A stretch of DNA of 17,686 bases. Origin: CAZHLD01 sp964533185 (GTDB lineage: Bacteria; Acidobacteriota; Terriglobia; Acidiferrales; UBA7541). Shown piece after piece: positions 14,745 through 17,686 of this stretch. The position numbers and the translations under genes are program-made. A model generated the notes under the pieces. That model saw nothing but the letters and a program-made list of their open reading frames with translations, was not told where the DNA came from and ran no database searches. Within the stretch, counting starts at the first letter, position 1; every line of letters starts with the position of its first letter. The DNA lies in assembly GCA_964533185.1 (NCBI GenBank), contig CAZHLD010000068.1, positions 1 to 17,686 on the forward strand, in the 5' to 3' direction.

Positions 14745-16329
14745 GACCCTCATCCTTCCTCTCCACACAAGTCACTACAAACCGGCCGTACCTCCGCAGG
14801 AACGGCAGGACGTCCAGTAGCCAGTTGTCCAGGCGATACATCAGATTCCGCGCTTTCGACTTGCCTCGCCCGAAGACCAATCTCGCCGGCATCGCGAAAA
14901 AACAGAACCCCCGGTACTGGCAGCGGTCGAAGTTGCGCCCAAACTCCTCGACCTCTGCAAATCGGAGCGGCCGGTCCGTCCCCTTGGCCGCTTTTTTCCA
15001 TTTGTATGGCAAGTAGTCCCGCGCAAATTCCAGTAGCTTGTTGTGTCCCTGCGGGTCTTTGAACGCGGCTTTGCTGACCCTCTTCATCACCCGCGCCAGT
15101 TCTTGTCCGGCCCGCTTCAGTTCCAGGTGGTGCAGGGTCGACTCGCCGTGTACGACGTCGATACTGCTGTCCGGCAGCGGCAGTTGCTCGGCCGCGGCCA
15201 CAAACGCAAACACGCGGTCCGCCACCCCTGCCTCTTGAGCCGCCTTTCGCACGTATGCCACTGCTCGCGGTGAGACGTCGCAGGCATACACTCGCTTTGC
15301 TCCTGCCAGTGCCAGATAGACCGGCGTCGGGTTGAACCCGCAGCCTAGATCCAGGATCGTTCGTCCCTCCAACGGCTCGAGGAAGTCGAACAGTTCTCGC
15401 CGCCACGGCGACCGATTTCGGTAGGTGGCGTAGACCGCGGTCGGCGCTATCGTCTTTGGCTGAATCGTTTCCGCCTCGGCGTCGGTCAGTGTCATTTCCA
15501 GCTTGATTCGTGCCGAAAGGTCCAGTTGCGCCGCCTCTGCCCGGCTCAATACTCGATTTGTCTTGAACGCCGACTTCACCCGTTTTAGCTGCAATGCCAT
15601 CAACAGGAGGAGGGCCAATGCCAGCGTCAGCTCCATGAACTCCGAGTACCGGAGTAGGATCGACTCCTCCGCGTTCGACGCATTCCACAGCAGGCGGTAC
15701 GTCTTCCAGATCAGCACCACCAAAAAATACGGCACCAGGATGGCCGGCGGCGCCAGCAACAGCAGTGTTCCCCGCAACCGCGCCTGCTGGTTCGCTCGCA
15801 GTGCCATCAGCGGCAGCACCGTCCCGCACGCCCCGATGAAAAGCTTGATCCCCTTGAAAAGCTCGTTCGCGCCCGGAATCTCGTGGAGATTTGTGGCATG
15901 CTCCGCGTTCACTGCGTTAAGAGCGGCTGGTGTCGCCCAGCCGATCATTCTCTGGCCCCAATCCAGCTCCTCCCCGACCACAAAGAGAATCCCCGCGCTC
16001 ATACACGCGTAAAACAGTGCGAATCCCGGATGCCCGGCCTCGCGCAACTTCTGCACCAGCCTCAGCGACAGCAGAAACGCAATCGTCAGGAAGATGACCT
16101 GCAGATCCTCAACGACTCCGTCTTCTGCCGTCAGCCGGAAGTACAGTTTCCGATCCAGCCCGGCCATCAGCATTCCAGTTAGCGCCACCACCAGCGGCAC
16201 GCTGAAGACCGCCACCAGCGTGACGTGCGAGAGATTCAGCTCTCCCGCGCCCACCACTTCCCACCAGCTCGAGGGGCTAGTGGCGCCTCCCGGCGCCGCC
16301 AATTGAACGGAATGAAGTCCGCGTTTCAT
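14737..16329 (-). CDS. Polytopic membrane domain of unrecognised family fused to SAM-dependent methyltransferase
   Basis: This is a 530-residue protein whose ATG has AGGAG seven bases upstream (16337-16341). Residues about 36-248 contain about six membrane segments and the motifs AEDGVVEDLQ (68-77), GEELDWGQRMIGWATP (119-134), TNLHE (146-150) and SEFMEL (229-234). All of these recur in the next protein upstream (16403-17224). I do not recognise this domain. Residues about 310-525 are a class I methyltransferase: motif I LDLGCGFNP (326-334), the acidic residue in ACDVSP (Asp351), AEQLPLPDSSIDVVHGES (380-397) and LARVMKR (411-417). The methyltransferase should face the cytoplasm and may methylate a membrane-held glycan or lipid intermediate, which is inference from the fusion. 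It lies 73 bases after the upstream gene and overlaps the following one by eight. Confidence 0.86.
   Translation of the reverse strand: MKRGLHSVQLAAPGGATSPSSWWEVVGAGELNLSHVTLVAVFSVPLVVALTGMLMAGLDRKLYFRLTAEDGVVEDLQVIFLTIAFLLSLRLVQKLREAGHPGFALFYACMSAGILFVVGEELDWGQRMIGWATPAALNAVNAEHATNLHEIPGANELFKGIKLFIGACGTVLPLMALRANQQARLRGTLLLLAPPAILVPYFLVVLIWKTYRLLWNASNAEESILLRYSEFMELTLALALLLLMALQLKRVKSAFKTNRVLSRAEAAQLDLSARIKLEMTLTDAEAETIQPKTIAPTAVYATYRNRSPWRRELFDFLEPLEGRTILDLGCGFNPTPVYLALAGAKRVYACDVSPRAVAYVRKAAQEAGVADRVFAFVAAAEQLPLPDSSIDVVHGESTLHHLELKRAGQELARVMKRVSKAAFKDPQGHNKLLEFARDYLPYKWKKAAKGTDRPLRFAEVEEFGRNFDRCQYRGFCFFAMPARLVFGRGKSKARNLMYRLDNWLLDVLPFLRRYGRFVVTCVERKDEGHG
14753..14757 (-). promoter_or_regulatory. 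Ribosome binding site that sets the kinase-phytase fusion start
   Basis: AAGGA on the minus strand, eight bases before ATG 14744 and inside the end of the upstream methyltransferase gene. It favours this start over GTG 14768 and over ATG 14753, which begins within the same bases. Confidence 0.55.
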
Positions 16330-16402
16330 CGCTGCACTCCTGACTGCGGACCATCCTGCGGAGTTTTATGGCCCGGCGGTCTTCTTGTGCTCTCTGCTTT
16401 CC

Positions 16403-17224
16403 CTAGACCGCCGATATGCCGGCTGCGTCAATCATTGACGCAGTCTGCCTTGCTCGAATCCTCCTCAGTTGGTAGGCCATAAAGAGGAAAAACCCCACGG
16501 CCAGGATCAGTTCGACCACTTCGTTGTAATTCGTGATGACGTAGTAGAACCTATGCGGTGGTTCGGGCACCGCGTTCCGGTAGGCTCTCCAGACGAACAT
16601 GAAGAAGAAGTAGGAAATCAGCGAGTACGGCGGCACCAGCAGGGCCAGTTTCTCCCGGTACCGCGCCAGCCCTCTGGCTCGCAGGACCAGCAGGGGCAGG
16701 AACACTCCGTACGCCCCCACCAGCATCTGGATCCACTTGAACTTACTTCCCACTCCATAAATGTTGTGCAGGTTGGTTTCATCCTGCTTATTAGCCGTCT
16801 GGAATGCCTCCGGTGTGGCCCACCCGAAAATTCTTTGTCCCCAGCTGATTTCTTCGCCGATGAGAAAGAAGAGGCCCACGCACACCAGCAGGTACAGCCC
16901 GGCAATGCCCTTCTCGCCGCTATTCCACAACCGGCGCACGATGATCAGGGACAGCACGAGGGCGGCGACGTAGAACGCCACTTGCATGTCCTCGCAAAAG
17001 CCGTCCTCTTCCGTGTACCACTTATAGAAACCCTTTCCCACCAGCGCCGCGGCTACACCGCTCAGCGCAATCAGCAAGGGCGCCACCAGGATTGCCATCC
17101 CGCTCCCGGGTGAGCAATTCCATTCCCGCGCTACGCCCGCCGCCAGCCTCTTGAGCCCCTGGCTCCAATTCCCGGTACTCGCTCGCTGTCGTAGCTCGCC
17201 TGCCACTGTTGACCCGTTTCTCAT
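16403..17224 (-). CDS. Polytopic membrane protein, same unrecognised family as the N-terminus of the methyltransferase fusion
   Basis: This 273-residue protein has about six hydrophobic segments: about 43-63, 81-97, 106-123, 163-182, 194-213 and 235-252. It is collinear with residues 36-250 of the methyltransferase fusion. The conserved polar positions are TEEDGFCEDMQ (71-81), GEEISWGQRIFGWATP (123-138), ETNLHN (149-154) and NEVVEL (234-239). Clustered Glu, Asp, His and Asn residues next to membrane helices suggest a metal- or substrate-binding site rather than a purely structural role, but no activity can be assigned. The first about 40 residues are polar and basic, probably cytoplasmic. Its ATG follows the kinase stop directly with no intervening base, which implies coupled translation. 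Unlike its paralogue it carries no enzymatic domain. Confidence 0.85.
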   Translation of the reverse strand: MRNGSTVAGELRQRASTGNWSQGLKRLAAGVAREWNCSPGSGMAILVAPLLIALSGVAAALVGKGFYKWYTEEDGFCEDMQVAFYVAALVLSLIIVRRLWNSGEKGIAGLYLLVCVGLFFLIGEEISWGQRIFGWATPEAFQTANKQDETNLHNIYGVGSKFKWIQMLVGAYGVFLPLLVLRARGLARYREKLALLVPPYSLISYFFFMFVWRAYRNAVPEPPHRFYYVITNYNEVVELILAVGFFLFMAYQLRRIRARQTASMIDAAGISAV

Positions 17225-17686
17225 TCAATCCCTCCGCGCTTCTGCCGCTGCGCGCGGCCGCTCCCAGCGCTGCGCTAGCTGATGGGAGCTCCCTGTCGTC
17301 CCTCTCAGTCTCGCCTCGTAAAACTCCATGATTCGCCCTCCGACTTCACGGCACACCGCTTTCAACGGCTGCGTCGCGTCCACTCGAATGAACCCCGGCG
17401 TCTTCGCCTCCTGGTCTAGAAAACTCCGCCGCCGCGATTCCAGCCACTCCAGCGTCGCTTCGCCCTTCCGCGCAAACAGCACCTCGGCCGGCGCATCGAG
17501 GTAGATCACCAGGTCCGGCCGCGGGTAGAGCTTGGCCAGGCACCAGCGATGAATCCGGTCCGAGAGCCGCCTGTTTTGCCCCTTCGTCCCGTTGTCGTAC
17601 TCGAAGTCAAACTGAAAGTGCCGGTCATACACGACGATGTATCCCTTTCTTTGGTACCTCCAGGAGAGAAGCTGCCGGTACCACTC
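17225..17686 (-). CDS. Thymidylate-kinase-like P-loop protein (partial, 5' end beyond right edge)
   Basis: The frame is open to the window edge and gives 153 C-terminal residues starting EWYRQLLSWRYQRKGYIVVY. The Walker A region is outside the window. Visible motifs match the kinase part of the phytase fusion: YIVVYDRHF for the DR motif, PDLVIYLDAPAEVLFARKGE, LEWLESRRRSF for the lid region and RVDATQP near the C-terminus. The family phosphorylates nucleotides or related small molecules. Members in glycan clusters lie outside the classical Tmk role and their substrates are mostly unknown. The kinase domain here simply ends about 30 residues after the final helix (IMEFYEARL), whereas in the paralogue the equivalent point continues into the membrane helix and phytase. 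Its TGA directly abuts the next ATG. Confidence 0.85.
   Translation of the reverse strand, partial: EWYRQLLSWRYQRKGYIVVYDRHFQFDFEYDNGTKGQNRRLSDRIHRWCLAKLYPRPDLVIYLDAPAEVLFARKGEATLEWLESRRRSFLDQEAKTPGFIRVDATQPLKAVCREVGGRIMEFYEARLRGTTGSSHQLAQRWERPRAAAEARRD

Overview
The window is one side of a surface-polysaccharide (exopolysaccharide, capsule or O-antigen type) biosynthesis cluster. Every supported gene is on the minus strand, so the cluster is transcribed from the right edge to the left. Base composition is GC-rich, several starts are GTG or TTG, and the gene set is a Wzx/Wzy-type one (flippase and polymerase/ligase). This suggests a diderm soil or sediment bacterium. The style (large secreted IPT/TIG protein, long fused proteins) is reminiscent of Acidobacteriota, but no phylogenetic marker is present, so this is a weak guess. 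There are no RNA genes, CRISPR arrays, transposases or phage genes that I can see.

In transcription order (right to left) the window holds: a partial thymidylate-kinase-like P-loop protein (17225 to the right edge); a multi-spanning membrane protein of an unrecognised family (16403-17224); a second member of that family fused to a SAM-dependent methyltransferase (14737-16329); a four-part fusion of nucleotidyltransferase-like domain, thymidylate-kinase-like domain, one membrane helix and a beta-propeller phytase (12306-14744); a Wzx-type flippase (10678-12201); a Rossmann-like plus APH-type kinase fusion (8819-10651); an O-antigen ligase/polymerase (7263-8822); a second Rossmann-like plus APH-type fusion (5586-7259); a membrane-anchored Cys-based phosphatase (4787-5473); a NodB-type polysaccharide deacetylase (3721-4677); a GT4 glycosyltransferase (2366-3724); and, after a 198-base gap, the 5' two-thirds or more of a secreted protein with tandem IPT/TIG repeats that runs off the left edge (1-2167). 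Spacing is tight, with two 4-base stop/start overlaps, one 8-base overlap, one zero-base junction and one 3-base gap, so most of the window is probably one transcription unit.

Two things stand out. First, the cluster is unusually rich in phosphoryl-transfer and phosphate-ester enzymes for a glycan locus: two thymidylate-kinase-like proteins, two APH-fold kinases, a HCX5R phosphatase and a phytase. One phytase is covalently joined to a cytoplasmic kinase through a transmembrane segment. I infer a surface glycan or lipid carrier that is phosphorylated inside and trimmed outside, but no substrate can be read from sequence. Second, the locus has grown by duplication. The kinase, membrane-protein and Rossmann-APH families each occur twice. 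A diverged direct repeat brackets the phosphatase gene: it leaves a dead fragment of a second deacetylase on one side and a dead fragment of an APH-protein tail on the other.
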